A stretch of DNA of 64,000 nucleotides from Prinia subflava. Lineage: Eukaryota; Chordata; Aves; Passeriformes; Cisticolidae. Shown here piece after piece: positions 12,151-25,865 of the stretch. The stretch lies in assembly GCF_021018805.1 (NCBI RefSeq), contig NC_086258.1, positions 12,993,936-13,057,935 on the forward strand, given 5' to 3'. The notes beneath the pieces were generated by a model. It saw only the letters and a list, made by a program, of their open reading frames with translations. It searched no databases and was not told the origin of the DNA. Both the position numbers and the translations under genes were made by a program. Position 1 is the first letter of the stretch. Each line of letters begins with the position of its first letter.

Positions 12151-15100
12151 CCGAGCCAGGAAATGAACAGTGGATGTTCTCTTGTAAAAACCCTGAAAGC
12201 TGCGAGGAACCCATAAACAGTTTGCAGAGTGAGGCAAAATGGAGCATTTTATGTTCCCTAATGGAAATTCAGCTTATTTGTACGTGGATTCAAAGGGACA
12301 ACGTGATGTCATCAAATGATTTAGGGTCAGCAGCACGACAAGAGTCAATATTGAGGGTGGATGGAAACATCCCATTCTTCCTGAGGTATTTTGGAGGAGC
12401 CACCAACACTGGGGTTTGTCTTGGCCCTCTGGAGCTGGTGCAGGAAAACCTCAGCAGCTCAATTCCTGGAACTGCAAGGTGGGAACTTTACTGTTACCAT
12501 CACCCCAAGGAAGGGCTTGCAGGAATATTGGGAAAAAATTCACGTGGGGTTCAGCAAACAGAGACATTTCCTGGAGAAAACCTCACCTTGGGGTGGTGGG
12601 GCTGAAGGAACCAGGCGTGGGCAGAGTTATCTCCATGGGAGATGGGCAGGTCAGGGATTCCAGTGCTGATTTCCTAAGAAATTTCCAACAGATTTCCTAC
12701 AGAAAAAAAAAAAAAAAAAGGAGATCCTGGAGGGCCAAACTTCCTCCTGAGCAGAGGGGGCTGGGATGTCCCTCAGCCTCTGACCTGCAGCCAGACCCCC
12801 TTTCCTGTTCTGAAATGTGGGGTCTGAGCCCTTCTTTCACATATGACCTCAGTTTGTGCTGTGGTGTTGAGCCTGTGGTAGAAAAGCTGATTTTTGGGGC
12901 TCTGATACAGTTTTCTCAAAACTTTAGGACCAGCCGGGGCAGGAAAAACCTTTCCATGTTTTGTCCAAAGGCAGAGGAGAGCAGAGCAGTGGAAGGTTCA
13001 GTGAGGAGCTTGCAAACAGGAAAAGAGGAATATTTTTGCCCAGCTAATATAATTCCCCTAAATTACTGAGAGCTGCAAAAGTTTGTTCCTCCAAGCAGTT
13101 ACCTGAATGTCCTCAAAGCTCAAGTTTCACTAAATAATCCTTTTTTCCCCCCTGAATCTTCCTTAATTAAAGAACGCTTCCTCCTTAGCTTCTTGAGCTG
13201 AGTCTGAGAGTGACTTTTGAGTCATTTCTGTTCCTTATCTGAGTGGTTTTATTCATGACTCTCATTTCTATTGTGTGAAAACATCCACATCATTTTGATA
13301 AGGGATGTCTTGCACTGCACTCTGTTCTAAGCATCACCATCCATTCAAAAATTGAATAAAACCTGGTCTAACTCAAATTTTAACAGAAAGAACCGATCCA
13401 GAATTAATCTCTAATCAAGGATGAGTTTGCAAATCTAAACTGCTGATAGAACTCCACATCCTGGACTCAGAAGGAATTTTAAAAACCTCATCAGGAATGG
13501 TCTGGCTGACAAGAGGGATTTATAAAGGAATAATAGAAATAATGAATGTAAAAGACTCAAATGGCAGAACTCAAGACACACAGAAGGAGCACAGAGCTCT
13601 CCCAGGAATCTCTCCAGGCTGTGGTGCTCTGCACAGACACAGCTGGATTTCCTGTACAGATGTTTTCCTGCAGGGTTTTGGAAGGGATCAGGATGATCCC
13701 GATTTTTACAGAAATCCAGAGGCACAGCAACAAGACAGGAGATTACTGAGGTCAGCTGGAGGCAAACAGCAGAGTACAGGAGAGTTTTATTCCCTGACTT
13801 CTATCTCCTAAGCATTTTCTTACTCCATGGATTATGACCCATCCGCTCTAAGAAAGTTTCTGAAATAAGGTGAGAGCTTGTGCTCTGAAAAAGATGGGAA
13901 AATGGGAAATCTTCAACCACTTCCTAAGAAATTAATGCTAATTTCTTAAAAAATTAAAGCTCTTCTTTTCAGTTTCTTCCTTTTGGAGGAAACTTCTCAA
14001 TCAGTCTAGATTTTTTTCTAGCACTCATTTGTCTCCCACCTTGGCAGGAGGTGAGTGCAGATCTGGAGGAACAAGTCCCCATTTCATCCCCTTGCTGAAT
14101 TTCATGGCAGCTGCCAATTCGGAGGTGGGAGAGATGGGCCAAGCCCAGGTGGTGGGCTCCAAAAGCAGATAATTTAGGAGTGACATTTATTTGTATAAAA
14201 ACAGTGCCTTCCCTTCCCTACCTGTCAGGCAGGACCCTTTTCACGACTCCTGCCCACAGTTGCAAGAAAAGCAAATTGGAACCAAAGGAGATGCCAAGAA
14301 CAGCACTTGCTGGTGGGGAACATTACTGGTTTATTATAGGAAAATACCTGTATCACACTCGTAAAGAAACTGTTGAAAATGTAGGTAGGCTCCCCTTTCT
14401 GCCTCCTTCCACCTCCCCACACCTCCACACAAACCCTGCCTTTCTTCCCAGCCCAATTCCAGCCAATTTCTTTCCCTCAGCATCAAGGAAATCCCAGACA
14501 AAGCACTGCTGGAGCAGGAGGAACCTCTCTTTCCACTCTGGTTCCAGAAGATTTCAGTCCCAAAGGTGCAGTTTGGGATTTCTCTCCCAAATTCTGCTTG
14601 GGAGATGCAATCCCAGCGGCACAGGCAGGTTTGTGTCCCCTGTGCTCATCCTGCCACCAGCAGATGGGATTCTGGAAGGTTTCATTGGATACACCCCAGA
14701 TATCGCTGGGAGGAGGAATTGAGGAGGAGGATGCACAAATCTTTCCCCCTCAGCCTTCCCGCGGAGCTGCTTGGGGCTGGAGCTGAGAAGGGCACAGAAT
14801 TCAAACCTTGTTTTCTTGCAAGTTGGCTGAAACCAGATCTTGATAACAGGGCCGGGTCCTTGCGGGAGCCCAGCCAAGTCCTCCACGCATTCCCTCAGGT
14901 AGGAAAGTGCTGAGCAGCATTTCAAAGCCCGGTCCCTCCCAGGTTTTCCTCAAAGAGCTCTTTGGTGGCTCCCTGGGCTGTGGTTTCTGAGGCTCCCGGG
15001 CTGGACACGCCGGTTCCCCACAGCACACGGGGCTGGAGCCTCGCAGGGAGGGATTTCCCTGCTGGACAGATCCATATCCCCACCCTGTGGCACCACCTGG

Positions 15101-16379
15101 AGCCCACAGAGCTCCAGAATTCCTGCTGGGACATCCTCCTGCTGCAGGATGGATCCGAGGGGTGGCAAAGAGAATGTGACTCCAGACTGCTGGAGGACAG
15201 CGAAACGCAGAGCTGAGTCCTCTCCACACACAGCAAAAAAAATCAAAATCAAATTCACCATATCAAGAAAGACCCTCTGGCTTCTCCATCCGTAGGGACA
15301 GAGGAATTTAACTCCTGGAATGCAGCCAAAGGCTGAAAGATCTCCTAACTTTGATATCTGCAGCAAGAACTATTTCATTGCTCTGCAACATTTTCATTCC
15401 CAGTCAGAACATCCTCAAACCCCTCAGTGTAAATCCTCCCTCCAGCAGCCCCAGAGGGGGAGCACAGCAGTTTTTTGGGAATTATTACGGCTTCAGGCAA
15501 CCTGGGGCTCTCCACACCCAATCTCTGTTATGGCACTGTAAATCCAGAGAAACTCCAGTTATTCCTCTGGGCTCGGGCTCGGGGGAAGCCAAAGTAAACA
15601 CAAAGGGTTGTCAGAGCAGTTCTATCACATCGGCAGCACTGTAAGTGAAAGCATAATTTGCACTATTTTTTAATAATCTGGTGTCTTAGATCATTAGGAA
15701 TGAGGTCCTGCAAACACAGCCATGAGGAATTTTCTTCACGGGAGCAGCTCCTGTGCTGGACATTCGTGTGAGCAGTGGGGATGTGCCAGATGTTGGGATT
15801 TGAGCTCAATCCATCCTGCCTGGAGCTCTGGGTTTCTGTGCTCACACAGAAAAATATCTGCTGGATCAGGCCCTGCTGATAACAGCACCAGGGATGATAA
15901 AAATAATACCTGGGAGACCTTGCAATAGGTTACTGATGGATTCTGTAAGGAAAATCTTGAAACTTCAGGGTGGTAGGGCTTGTAAAAGTGTAAAAATCAG
16001 CCTGGCTCTGTGTGACAGCCTCAGAGGCAGGTGAGGGATGGAGCTTCTGGCTCCTCTGGATTATTTGGCTTTAAAATCGTGTGGAAGATGGGGAGGGATT
16101 TACAACTCAGAAGGAAATCCCTCGTGTTTGGGTCTCATCCCTCAGTGCTCCAGCAAGGAAAGACAATTCCTGTCCCAGGCACAGCTGGAGCAGAGCCCGG
16201 ATCCCCCCAGCCACCCCCACATCCCTGTCCCAGGAAAATCAGGGACAGCTCTCAGCTCCAGACCCGCTGGGAATGCAGAGCAGAGGGAGGGAGAGGAAAG
16301 GAGGAGCAGGAAGGGCAGACCCTGCTCCCACCGGACCCAGGACAGCCCTCTCAGACCTCTGGGCTGTTCTGGTTTTGCC
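12151..16379. other. unique non-coding sequence
   Basis: No CR1, satellite or exon is recognised over about 4.2 kb. Small items are a TGATGTCATCA CRE/ATF-like word near 12304, an A run at about 12702-12718, and an AP-1 word TGAGTCA at 13218-13224. The 217-residue frame at 12416-13069 has low-complexity, non-domain sequence and runs through the A run, so I treat it as chance. Confidence 0.5.
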
Positions 16380-16626
16380 CCATGCGAGGTTCTGGGGATG
16401 ATTTTCCACTCTGGGGGAGGTTTTGTTGGATCTCAGGGAAAAGCTCCTCATGCAGAGGGTGCTGGCACTGCCCAGGCTCCCCAGGGAGCTCCAGGAGGGT
16501 TTGGACACCACTCCAGGGGTGCCCAGGGTGGGATTTTGGGGTGTCTGTGCAGGGCCAGGGGTTGGACTGGATGATCCTTGTGGATCTCTGCCAGCTCAGG
16601 ATATTCCACAATTCTCTGATTCCATG
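16380..16626 (+). mobile_element. CR1 LINE 3' end fragment, 'ggatgatccttgtgg' subtype
   Basis: The order is gaaaagctcctcatgcagag, ggtgctggcactgcccaggc, cccagggagctccaggag, gtttggacaccactccaggg, then gttggactggatgatccttg and ctctgccagctcaggatatt, ending with a cacaattctctgattcc tail. This is the 3' end of a CR1 subfamily distinct from the 8.5 and 9.1 kb copies. The 198-residue frame here is CR1-derived 3' sequence plus flank, not a gene. Confidence 0.93.
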
Positions 16627-19600
16627 AGCTAAAGTAAAACATCCAACTCCTTCCAGGTGAAAGATTTCTGGGGGTCTAGGAGCGAGAAACGGAGTTTGCT
16701 GGGGGGTTGTTTTCAATTTAAACTTGTTCCAATATCGCTTAAAAAATACGTTCCAGGGAAAACACGAGGAAATTAAGTTCCCCATTTCCCCCTCCCCCCA
16801 GCCCAGATCCATTCTGAGACATAAACCAACACCTTGAGATTTCGTTTTGAAGGCTCCTTTCTCCAGCTTTTTCGAGACAAATTTTACCTTGCTTAGAGCT
16901 TTAAATTAAAAAAAAAAAAAAAAAAGGACTAAAATCAATTAACCACGGGTTTTTACGGAGTGGGGAGGAAGGTAACTCACCCCACCGGTCATAAATTGAT
17001 TTCTGGACCAGCAGAGCCCAGTCCTTTGCCACAGTGCCCTGGTGTGGAGCTTCCTGCAGGTCCCACGGTGCGGGGCAGCCCCTGGGGTGCACAATTTGCA
17101 GCAGAGGCCCCTCTGCAGAGCTGCCCTGCCACAGGGAGCTGAGATGTTTTCCTTGGCCAGAGGAGCTGCAGGAAACAAATGATTCTGCAGCCAGAGCTGG
17201 GCATGGGGTGCAGAGAACTGGACACCTTCCCAGTGGCCTCTTGCCTAGAATTTGCTCTGGATTCTCGGAGCTGAGCGGGATTTGCAGGAGGCAGATGTGG
17301 ATTAATTCCCAATTTGGGTTCACCTCGTCACGAAAGGACAAAGTGGTGCCTCAGCAAAGCTCCCTCAGCAGGACTGGGTGTCCCCACCAGGGCTGGGACG
17401 CTCAAGGGCAGCCCCATCTTTGCATGTTTGCTGCTCAAACCTGGTGTTTGTCACCTCTTTCACAGAAAGACTCTCAGGGAAGCTCAGTTCTGGTGTAACC
17501 CCATCAAAATCACGTGTGAAGGTCTCCGAAAATTGTGTTATTGTGAACCTCATGGCAATGGCAGTTATCTAAAAAAGGGGGGAAAATCCCCTCAGACAAT
17601 TTTCCTTTTGCCATCAAATCTGTTTCCATTCAGAGTAGAGAAAAAAAATCCCCTCAGCTTTTGCTTTTAGTCATTAAAGGTCAGGTTAGAAACAGCATTT
17701 TTGAGAATAACCTATGGAATTCAAGGGCATCCAATGCAAAAAAAACCTAGCAAGATGAATTTAAATGTGCTTTTCCTTTAAAAATAAGGTTGTGTGTGAT
17801 CAGGTAAATGAAAATTTTGCTCTGTTATGGCTTATCTGGCTCAAGTGCCTGCCCTCCTCTCCTTTGGATTTCATTCCCTCGTGCCTGTGTGTCTCCAAAA
17901 TGTTTACATATTTGATTGATGCCTTCAGTTTTATTTTCATTTATTCATTATCATTCATTATTGCAGCCCCTGTGGTGCCCAGGGTGCAGCTCTGAGCTCA
18001 CACTCAGGCTCACTCAGCTCTCTGCACACAGCACGGACACAAAACAAATCCTTCTCCTGCTGCACACCCAGGACAACTTTCAGCCCCAAGAGCACAAACA
18101 AGGGGGGCTGCAGGGAGCAACAAGAAGGATGGGACCTCCCAGCCTGCAGCTGCAATTGGACAATTCAACCCCAAAGTGCAAACGGAGCAAAACTGATCCA
18201 AGGGTGAGCCCTGGGCAGCGTTTGTCCATTTGGGACCATTTTGGGTCCCCCTTGGGTGCAGCCCTGGCCAGGCTCTTGTCCTGCCCAAGGTGGATCCTCA
18301 AGGCCTTTCAATAAATCTCTGCTTTATTCTCCAGCCCTGCCCAGTCTCTGTTCCAGCTCAGCCCTCCCAAGGGATCAGGATGTTTTCAAGCAAGGAAGAC
18401 CTGGCAGGACTTTCCAGTCCTCTCCAGAGCCCTGATGGGTTTGATGGCAGCAGCAGCAGCCGATTCTCGTGCTGAGGAGGCAGCCTGGGATCTCTCCCTC
18501 TCCGAGCTGTTCTGCACATTTACTGGGAAAGGAACGAGGAAAGTGCTCTCAGATGGGAAAAATCACTTCCAGAAGTGTTTCTGCACCAGGTCACACAGTA
18601 GCTGCTGGGAAGGACCAGCCCAGATCAGGGCAATGCAGGGTGGCAGCTCCAGGCTGACATTTGGCTCCATTGCTCGCTGAGATTTTCCTCCTGCCGGTGT
18701 TTTACAACAACCCAATCCCACATTTCACGTGACAAAGTGGGGAATTTACTCCTTCCCAGCTTTACATTTCCCCCATCTGAGAACTCCTCCAGCAGAAATC
18801 CATCCCATGTGATAAGGTAAATCCTGCATTATTAAAAGTGAGGGAAAGGGAATTCTTTCGCAGCGCTGGTGAATATTTGAGTGGGTTTTTTAAATTTTTT
18901 TTTTTCAGGATGTCTGGCTGCTATTTCATCTCGCCCATCCACACAAAATAATTGGGAAGTCAAAGCACAGCAAATATCTCCTGGTGCTCGTTGGCCAGGA
19001 CTGGGACATTATTGGAGAGTTAAGTGGATAATGGTGTGAAATAAGCCTATAAAAACCAACACACTTCAGAGTTAATATTTTTTCAGGGTGCAGTTAAGTT
19101 ACTGTGACACATCTGTCATAACTCTTCTGGGGAGCTTCAGAATGTGTCTGATCTTTCCCCCTCGGAGCTGAAATGGATCTCCCGAGCTTCAGGAAACCCA
19201 ATCCCCACAGGTCACTGGCAATAAGCTCCGGAGTGTCAATACAGGCTGTGGTTACAGCCTGAAGAATCCAAGGCCTCGTCCTGGCCTGAGGAATCTTCTT
19301 CTCCACCTGTGCTCCCCCTCTGCAATTCATTTTCCAGGCTCTGGGTGGGATATTCTGGCATGCAGGTCCTGCCCCAAGCCTTCAAAAATCTCTCTGGAAA
19401 CTTCTGGATGAGGATGATCAGAATCCTCTGAAGCCAATGGTTGCTTTCCTGGACTGGGATGGACACTGGGGCAAAAAAAAATTAAATTCTCCATGATTCA
19501 TTATGTTTTAGTTTTAATACTTCATTAGGAAAAGCATTTGGTATGAAGAATTTCTTTCTAGCTGAAAATAAATTTGTGTGATTAAATTCTATTATAAACT

Positions 19601-20739
19601 AATGGAGGTTCTAAAAAAAGTTCAGTAAAGGGTTCCACACATCAAATATAAATGTCATTGTAAGGCCAATGTTCCGGGATGTTTGGAAAGCTGGAGTTCC
19701 TGGGCTGGTTTATCTGAGCACTGATGATAAATTCTAATATGAGGAATCCCCTTCCCCTTTATCACCCAGCAGTGATTCTTCCTGGGGTTTGTCTGAGCTA
19801 AACCCGACCCCACTGCAGTTTGGGACGTGGCAGTTCCCTGTCCCCAGGTGCTGTCTGAGCCACAGATTCCAGTGACAATGTCTGCTCTGGGCCCCAGACA
19901 CCCAAAGATTTGCGTTTTCTGTCCAGCACAACTTGGAAATCTCAATCCTCACTCCGGGTCTGGGCTGGCTTTGCTGTTTTAATCCACGTCAGAGGAGGAG
20001 AACGGAAAGAAACTGAAGTTATTCATGTATAAAAATGGAAATGTGTTGGATTCCGACGCCCCTGAAGGACCATTGTGGGTACCTGGGATTAAATCCTGAC
20101 TTTCAGGCCGGGCTCTCACACACCCCATCCTCTGCTCCGTGTTTAGTGCCCGTTTCCAGGATTTTGGCTGTGCTCAGCCAGGAGATGGGATTCATTTCCA
20201 AAGGAACAGACCTAGCTCTGGGTTCTGCTTTCAAAGAAACCTGAGGGTGTCTGGGCTCAGAAAACATCTTCAGACCCAAACCATCCTCCCTGGCTTGGCC
20301 AAAACCCAAAACCCAAGCGCAGTTTGCTCCGTTTGCAGGGCAGAGGGGAACAAACCCAGCGGAATCTCAGTTTCCAGCTTTGAAATATCTGCAGACATTG
20401 CCTGTTAATGGGGATATTTAATGCCATCGAGTGATTTGAGGGGGGATTAAATGAGGAGCAGATATTTAATCCCATGGCTACAGGGCAGTTTTTCAGCCCT
20501 GATATTGAGCACCTCTCTCAGCACTCAAACAAGGAGCTCCAGGACAGATGTTTGGGGTACAAACGTTCTGCAGAGCCTCAAGTTTAGAGCTAAAGGGGTT
20601 AAGGGCTTAAAATGAGACAAAAATGGAGTGAAATCCAGTGAAATCCTCCGTTGTGTGCTGATGCAGTGGTGCTAAAAGGTTAACTCCCAAATGGGCCCGC
20701 TCTGGAGCCGATCCTGTGGTGGCTCTGTGGTTTCCGCCT
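16627..20739. other. unique non-coding sequence
   Basis: No recognised gene or repeat family. An A run lies at about 16907-16925 and a T run at about 18897-18906. The latter ends in a ttttttttcag acceptor-like sequence, but the following frame stops within about 14 codons. Confidence 0.5.
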
Positions 20740-20935
20740 ATATAAATTTGATAATATTTTACAAATGCAGTATATGAAATATATTCTTAACATGTGTTTA
20801 ATACATTTACAATCTATTAAAATGAAAAACAGAATACGCTTCAAATACTGCCGGGGTATTTGCTTAATGCAGTATGTCTGGAACATGTTAAACATTATTT
20901 TAGAGGTAATTGAAACATTTCACACACATTTCGCC
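20740..20935. promoter_or_regulatory. candidate AT-rich conserved non-coding element
   Basis: This AT-rich but non-repetitive block contains the word pair atgcagtat (20766-20774 and about 20868-20876), each followed within about 30 bases by aacatgt. It resembles an imperfect internal duplication of a binding-site array. Conservation was not tested. Confidence 0.28.
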
Positions 20936-22828
20936 CCGCGTGCTGCACTGGGGGCACACGGGGTGGGTATCCAGCCTCAGGATGGAGAGGCTCTGGCAGC
21001 ACAAATTCCCCTGGAAGCACAAATCCCCTGCACCTTCACCCCTTGTGGCGTGGCTCTCTCCCCATCTCCCAGTCTTGCTCAAACTAAATAAATGAGATTA
21101 ATTAATATTTACCCCAGGCAGGCAGCTCCTGAGTTACAGGGCATTATTGCAGCTCGTTTCAGCACGCAGCCTGTCAAAGCAGCCATTAAACCCTTCTGAA
21201 ATGAAGATTTCTGTAAATACACACGGGCTGGGAATATTCCTGGGTAAGTATTTGCTCAGTTTCACAACATGTTCCTCTCGCTCGTGCCAATGTTCCCAAA
21301 AAGTGAACAAGGTGTGGGGAGTAATGATGGAGTGGACTCCTCGTTCCTGCCCAAATAAATGGCCACAAAGGCTTGATTATAGTCTTCTTCTGTTAATTGC
21401 AGGCTTTTCCTCATTATCTCCGTTTCAGGTTCCTGGACAAGGCAGGGTGATTAATAAATTAATTATCCCTCATTAAGGGGATAGAGGGGCTATCAGTGCT
21501 GCTGGTTAAGTGGAGAGCAGTGAAAAATGGGATTTATTTCCACGTGTCCCACACTTCTGCCTCCTCCCTGACATTTCCTCCTCTTTTTTGGGATGGGGAG
21601 CCCACTCTCCACTTGCCACCGGGTTTTATTTCCCTTTTCTTTCAACCGAAAGCACCAAAGTGTGTCCAGAATCCTGGGGGAGGTGGGAGCTGCACTGCAG
21701 GCTGTGTGTCAGGACAGCTGCAGCTTGGACAGAGCCCCTCCGTGTCCCACTCCACCTCCCACACCCAAAAAATCTGTTTTTTCTTTGCTCGTTTTGTTTT
21801 GTGTTTGGGATCCTGTCTTATTTCGGAGATGGGAAAGCGAATTTATTCAGGAAAAAATAAAAAAACCCCGAGGGATGAAAAGGAAGAGCTCTGTGCTCAT
21901 GAAAATGAGATAAGAGCAGGGCTTGGAGGGTTTGTGTCTCGGTTTTGGACAATGAGGACCTTGATGTCTCAACTCCGTGCTCCCAGCGGGGCCTTTCCTC
22001 CATCCACGGCCTCCTCCCAACTTTTTTAATCCTTCTGAAATCCTCTCCCTCTGCCAAGTAATGTGGGCAGCCATAAATTTGCCCTGGTGGTGTAGGCTGC
22101 AAACAATTCATCATTTCAGCCTCGGTTCGGACGCTCGTTCAAGCTGGGAGCCATTAGAAGCAAAAATAGAATTAATCAAAATTTAAAACAGACAGAATTA
22201 GTCTCATTAGAGGGGTTTGGGGATGTTTGGTAGTTTCTGTATCATCCTCTCTCCGTGGCTCCCTCAGGGACTTCTCTCAGCACACACGTTCAGGTAAAAT
22301 GGAATTAGTTTGAAATTATTTGATGTAAGGGAGCAGATCAATCATTTTCCAAGGATAGCTCTGGTAAAAAACTTCATTTTAATGTATCCTTTTATTGTCC
22401 CTCTCCATGTTTCATCTGTATCTCGGACAAACAGAGAGATTGCACTTTTTATTCCACCTATTTCAACAGAAATAATCTTGTTTACCAATAGAAACTCAGG
22501 CTGCAAGATTAATTATTAAAATAAGAATTATTCCCCATTGTTTATTTCTAATAACTATAAATGTAATAAATATTTATTAATTTATAAATTACAAAAACCC
22601 CTCTCTTTTTCCAGCTGTATTAATGTGCTCTCTTCCTGCAGATGCCTTAAGACACCTTGCAGACAAATAGGACAAACTGTGAAAGGGTTTTGCTAAAAAT
22701 AAAGTGTTAACTTTAGCCATAAATATTCTGTGTTCCTCCTCAAGAGCATCTCTGAACGATCCCTTAAAGCTCTTTTTTAAAGATCTCTTTAAAGGCCATG
22801 GCAGACCTTAAAGATAAACACAAATTAC
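20936..22828. other. unique sequence with enhancer-like patches
   Basis: No gene is recognised. 21120-21420 and 22040-22230 (taatgtgggcagccataaat, gaattaatcaaaattt) are complex, repeat-free and AT-rich, as in conserved elements. A strong donor-like gggtaagtat lies at about 21241-21250, but I see no matching exon upstream. Confidence 0.42.
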
Positions 22829-22929
22829 ATTTAAATATGTAAATTTAAATATGTAAATTTAAACAAGTAAATTTAAATACATACATTTAAATAGATACAT
22901 TTAAATACCTAAATTTAAATGTAAATTTA
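22829..22929. repeat. 14-bp AT-rich tandem repeat, about 7 units
   Basis: Units of the form atttaaatatgtaa vary at positions 9-14 (atttaaacaagtaa, atttaaatacatac, atttaaatagatac, atttaaatacctaa). Each contains the palindrome atttaaat, so the array is rich in short cruciform-capable sequence and DNA-unwinding-type AT content. Confidence 0.93.
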
Positions 22930-24792
22930 CAGCAAGTGTCTCTGTATTTTGGCTCTGAAATGGCCATCAGCTGCTTTCCAGAAAGTTCAGGAATCATTTC
23001 CAACCCCCTGGAGAATTCCCATTATTTCCTCTTTCTGCCCAATTCTGTTATCCCTGATTCCCTGAAAAGTTTTCCTGAGTGGGGCAAAGAAGCCCCAAAT
23101 TCTCCCCAATTTCATTTCGTTTTCATTTTATCCCCTGGCATTTCACACCTCTGGGAGATGGAGACAAAGCAGCACAGAAATTTGGGATCTGCAGGAACAT
23201 TTTTGGCAGGTTTGGTTCCTCCTCCCTTTCCTTTCATCTCCTCTGTCCCACCCCATCCAAACCCGAGGTGCCCTTTCCAGGAGCCCACAGGAAAGTTTGG
23301 AGATTACAAATTGGAATAAACTTCATTCCAGCAGTAAACAAGCAAAGAAATGACCACACTGGTGTCAGGTTCTTGATAAATATTAGGCCTGACGTAGGTT
23401 GGGGTTTTTCCTTGGATTTCTGCTGGATCTTGGTGTTCCAGGAATCCTTCTTTTTTCTTTTTTTTTTTTTTCATAGAACATTTTTTTCTTTTTTATTTTT
23501 GCTTTATTATTTTTTCTTAATGAGCTGAAGTCGTTTTCCAGCCCCTGACCACAGAGTCCATTGTATTCATTATTTAGTGACATGGTCACAAGCAGAAAAC
23601 TGTCTGAAATCATGTCCTGAACAGAGAAATTTAGCTGCAGATATTTGTTTTTCATGATATAAGAAGAGGTGTTAACCAGGGGCTTTGTTTGGTGGGTCAC
23701 AGTGGCAGCTAATTTTTCAGAGAAGTATCTACACGATCATTAATTCAATTTAACTTAATCTAATTTAATTTGATTCTATTTTATTTTACTTTTTCAACAC
23801 TTGTCCTGTGGAGTCCTCAAACCCTAAACTTTGTACCCGAATAAAAACCCCACAGGCACCGACTTTGCAAAGCAATGAGGAAATTTCCACATGAAAAGTC
23901 CTGAAAGCTGCCAGGGCAGGAATTCTGTGGCTCCAGCAGAACTTATTAACCACAAGACATTGCTGAAATATCAACCAGATGCTTTGCCCCATCCTCGGAT
24001 GAATTTTAACTCTGTGTATGAATCAGCTCAGGCAATTTTTTAATCAAGGACTGGCAGAAGAGTGAAATCATCGAGTGATAAAACCAGGAAAAAATTGATT
24101 TTATATAAAATAAGAGACTCTGAGAAAATGAGAACTCTTCCAAAAGGGGTGAGATGATGACAAATTGAACTTTCCAGGTCTAAGAAGCCTCGAGATCTTT
24201 TTTTTTTTTTTTTTTTTAGAGCAGTGTTTCAAATATAGGAGTGGCTGAACCGCAGAGAAATCCGACTGCCCACATTTTCCAGTGGGTGTCCTGTGGAAAA
24301 CAGGTGACTTTGCTGGTGTGGAATGAGAGGTTTCAAAAATCTGTGCCGTGGATGAATCTAAAATAAAGTTCAATCAGGACATGGCAGCCCTGAACCCCTC
24401 CCTCTGCTCAAAGATTCATAAATCTTTACACAATGCAGTGAGTTTCAGCTGAATAAAGTTGTGATGGCAGAATCCAGATAAATTAGGATTTATGAGGGTC
24501 ACTCTCAACACTCCAATATTTATTTGGGCCAGTGCTCCCATCCACTGGAGAGATTCTGCCTCAGGGGTCTTCCAGAGCTCACCCAAAAGTAGAAAATATT
24601 TTTAACTCCATGGGCACAGGATCCATGTGGAGAGGGATTAAAGCCCCTGAAAGGAGGAAAAGAAGAGCTGGGAATTCTCAGTTCTGTGGGACCAGCCGAA
24701 GGCACCAGCAGTGCTGAGCCACCACGTGGAATTTGGGGGATTTGGCAACACAAAATTTGTTTTGCCGATTTTGTGTTGCCTGAGGAGAAGAA
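22930..24792. other. unique sequence with T-rich tracts
   Basis: No gene or CR1 is recognised. T-rich tracts lie at about 23450-23520 and a pure T run at about 24200-24218. 23740-23800 shows a short irregular 'taattt' pattern. Confidence 0.5.
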
Positions 24793-24956
24793 CCATCCCT
24801 TCCACCCCTTCCACCCCTTCCACCCCTCCCACCCCTTCCATCCCTTCCATCCCTTCCACCCCTTCCATCCCTTCCATCCCTTCCACCCCTCCCACCCCTT
24901 CCACCCCTCCCACCCCTTCCATCCCTCCCACCCCTTCCACCCCTTCCATCCCTCCA
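24793..24956. repeat. 9-bp minisatellite (ccttccacc/ccttccatc), about 18 units
   Basis: A pure pyrimidine-plus-A array of nonamers ccttccacc, ccttccatc and cctcccacc. The complement is ggtggaagg, which gives the W-K-G-W-E-G periodic reading in the − frames. Nine is a multiple of three, so frames on both strands stay open without coding meaning. Confidence 0.95.
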
Positions 24957-25865
24957 CAAGGAAACTGGGCTGGTTAAAGAATCCCAGGCAATTCCTGCCA
25001 AAGTTGTGGATATCCAGCTGGATCTTAGGGATCAAACCGTGGCAAAGCCGATGGTTTGCTTCCCACAGCACTGCTGTGTGGTTTGTGGATGTTCTGACAA
25101 AATTCAGGAGCTGCATTCCTGATGGTGCCCAGATTCCTGCTCTGATGGATTCCAGCAGGTTCCTGGAAGAGCACTGCAGCCACATTGTCAGGCAGCAAAT
25201 GCATTCATCCCATCCCTGGCCAGCCAAACCAAATTATTCCGAGTGTTAAACACCCTTAATTAACTCATCAGGAATAACGTGGGCTTCCTGCAGGATTTAC
25301 TCCCCAGCTAATCTGAATTCCCTGCCCGGTGTTCCCCTTTCCCTGTCCCTTCCCAGCATTATCTCTCAGAGCCCTGGGCTGCCCACCTCAGCCCGGGCTG
25401 GGTTTGTTTATTTGTACCCAGGCTGGAAACCTCCAAAAATAAAGGAAGGCTCAGGTGTGGGGCACTCAGGGATGCTGAGTGACTCAGAGGTGTCACCCGG
25501 AGTCACCCTGGCCTGGCTGAGGACAGCAGCTTCTGCCTGGCCCTCAGCCAGACAAGCCCCAAACCTTCCAGCTGCTCATTTTTGATACAGAATCGTATTT
25601 TCTCCACTCCTCTTTGTCTTCTCTTTTGTCCCACTTGTGAAAATGGAACAAAACAATCTGAGCTGCCCCTCACTGCGAGTTGGGCTTTGCCAGAGCCCAA
25701 GGACGTGGCAGTGCTGGGGTGTCTCCTGGGCATCCCCTGCTTCCAGGCAGCCTGAAATCCTGGATTTTCCAGCCTGGATTGCCTTTTCCCTGATGAAGAG
25801 CAGCAGGAACGGGCTCTGCTGCATTTCCCTCACAGCATCCCCGCCCTTGGTGGTGGAAGGAACAG
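24957..25865. other. unique sequence with a palindromic AP-1-type site
   Basis: No gene is recognised. 25260-25500 is complex and contains CTGAGTGACTCAG at 25475-25487, followed by gtcacccggagtcac. The rest is plain unique DNA. Confidence 0.45.
25475..25487. promoter_or_regulatory. palindromic AP-1/MAF-like motif
   Basis: CTGAGT-G-ACTCAG has perfectly complementary 6-base arms around a central G and includes TGACTCA (25480-25486), the bZIP AP-1 site. The preceding TG gives TGCTGAGTGACTCAG, close to a MAF recognition element. A single site of this length can occur by chance. Confidence 0.35.

Noticed and set aside
12416..13069. 217-residue + frame as a gene
   Set aside because: No recognisable domain, includes a lysine run from a poly(A) tract, and overlapping frames are open in part of it.
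21241..21250. Strong splice-donor-like gggtaagtat
   Set aside because: No upstream acceptor plus open exon with protein-like content; similar donor words (for example gtgagt near 57480) occur by chance.
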